From Arenimonas sp. (lineage in GTDB: Bacteria > Pseudomonadota > Gammaproteobacteria > Xanthomonadales > Xanthomonadaceae): a DNA stretch of 6,257 nucleotides. Position 1 is the first letter of the stretch. Every line of letters starts with the position of its first letter. Made by a program: the position numbers and the translations under genes. The notes under the pieces are model-generated. The model ran no database searches. It was not told the DNA's origin and saw only the letters and a program-made list of their open reading frames with translations. The stretch covers positions 1 to 6,257 of the forward strand of contig DNNT01000158.1 in assembly GCA_003497545.1 (NCBI GenBank). Direction: 5' to 3'. Positions 6,111-6,257 of this stretch are shown here, in pieces.

Positions 6111-6133
6111 GGCCCGGCCCCTTCCGCCGGGCC
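6111..6133 (+). repeat. GC-rich inverted repeat in the SulP leader
   Basis: GGCCCGGC (6111-6118) and GCCGGGCC (6126-6133) are perfect 8-bp arms around a 7-nt loop, CCCTTCC. As RNA this would be a very stable hairpin ending 11 nt before the SulP start codon, next to its weak ribosome-binding region (GGA, 6134-6136). No T-run follows, so an intrinsic terminator is unlikely. It may affect translation of the transporter. Confidence 0.45.
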
Positions 6134-6144
6134 GGATCCCCCGC

Positions 6145-6257
6145 ATGTTCAAGAACTTCCGGGACGACTGGTTCGCCAACGTCCGTGGCGACCTGCTCGC
6201 CGGCCTCGTCGTGGCGCTCGCGCTGATCCCCGAGGCCATCGCCTTTTCCATCATCGC
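6145..6257 (+). CDS. SulP family inorganic anion transporter (partial, N-terminus only)
   Basis: Only the first 37 residues are present, starting [20 protein letters not shown]; the gene runs off the right edge. A short amphipathic start with a conserved GDLLAG entry leads into the first membrane helix, [17 protein letters not shown]. This matches the opening of SulP/SLC26 transporters, where the D-x-x-AG...ALxxIPxxIAF pattern begins helix 1. Such proteins carry sulfate, bicarbonate, chloride or related anions across the inner membrane, often with a C-terminal STAS domain; which anion is moved here cannot be told. The ATG is the first in frame after the TATAAT box and leader hairpin, with only a weak GGA upstream. 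It follows the hydrolase gene by 82 nt and probably has its own promoter. Confidence 0.88.
   Translation, partial: MFKNFRDDWFANVRGDLLAGLVVALALIPEAIAFSII

Noticed and set aside
4776..6254. Very long minus-strand open frame (492 codons) across the regulator tail, hydrolase and SulP start
   Set aside because: It spans several genes on the other strand and their intergenic gaps, is low-complexity Arg/Ala/Gly/Gln, and has no recognisable domain. It is a shadow frame.

Overview
The window is a GC-rich (roughly 70 % by eye), densely coded stretch of bacterial chromosome. Codons end mostly in G or C, intergenic gaps are short, and the proteins are typical of a Gram-negative cell: an inner-membrane efflux adaptor, an outer-membrane-type lipoprotein and a twin-arginine-exported hydrolase. 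The gene content and GC level would suit a gammaproteobacterium of the Xanthomonadales/Lysobacter type. That placement is an inference from general look, because the window holds no rRNA or other marker gene.

Layout. (i) Positions 1-2311, minus strand: an apparent three-gene operon transcribed right to left. It starts with a Yip1-domain multispanning membrane protein, followed after 25 nt by a MacA-like periplasmic adaptor, whose stop codon overlaps (ATGA) the start of a MacB/LolD-type ABC ATPase that runs off the left edge. The transporter permease should lie just outside the window. (ii) 2453-3415, plus strand: a secreted NodB-fold polysaccharide deacetylase, divergent from the operon. (iii) 3419-4408, minus strand: an aspartic-protease lipoprotein with two retropepsin-like halves, tail-to-tail with the deacetylase with only 3 nt between stop codons. 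(iv) 4504-5094, plus strand: a cysteine-free ArsR-like winged-helix regulator, divergent from the protease across a 95-nt gap that contains three perfect inverted repeats. (v) 5160-6062, plus strand: a Tat-exported dienelactone hydrolase of the YghX type. (vi) 6145 to the right edge, plus strand: the N-terminus of a SulP-family anion transporter preceded by a perfect TATAAT box and a GC-rich leader hairpin.

How the parts relate. The only clear functional unit is the Yip1-adaptor-ATPase operon, which probably makes a tripartite efflux or envelope-export pump. The deacetylase, protease lipoprotein and hydrolase are all predicted to act outside the cytoplasm, so much of the window concerns the cell envelope, but nothing ties them into one pathway. 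The regulator could control the divergent protease gene, itself, or the downstream hydrolase through the inverted repeats.

I saw no phage, insertion sequence, CRISPR, tRNA, rRNA or toxin-antitoxin features. I do not see convincing evidence of a wholly new system. The points most worth a second look are the duplicated aspartic protease lipoprotein and the palindrome-rich divergent promoter region next to it.
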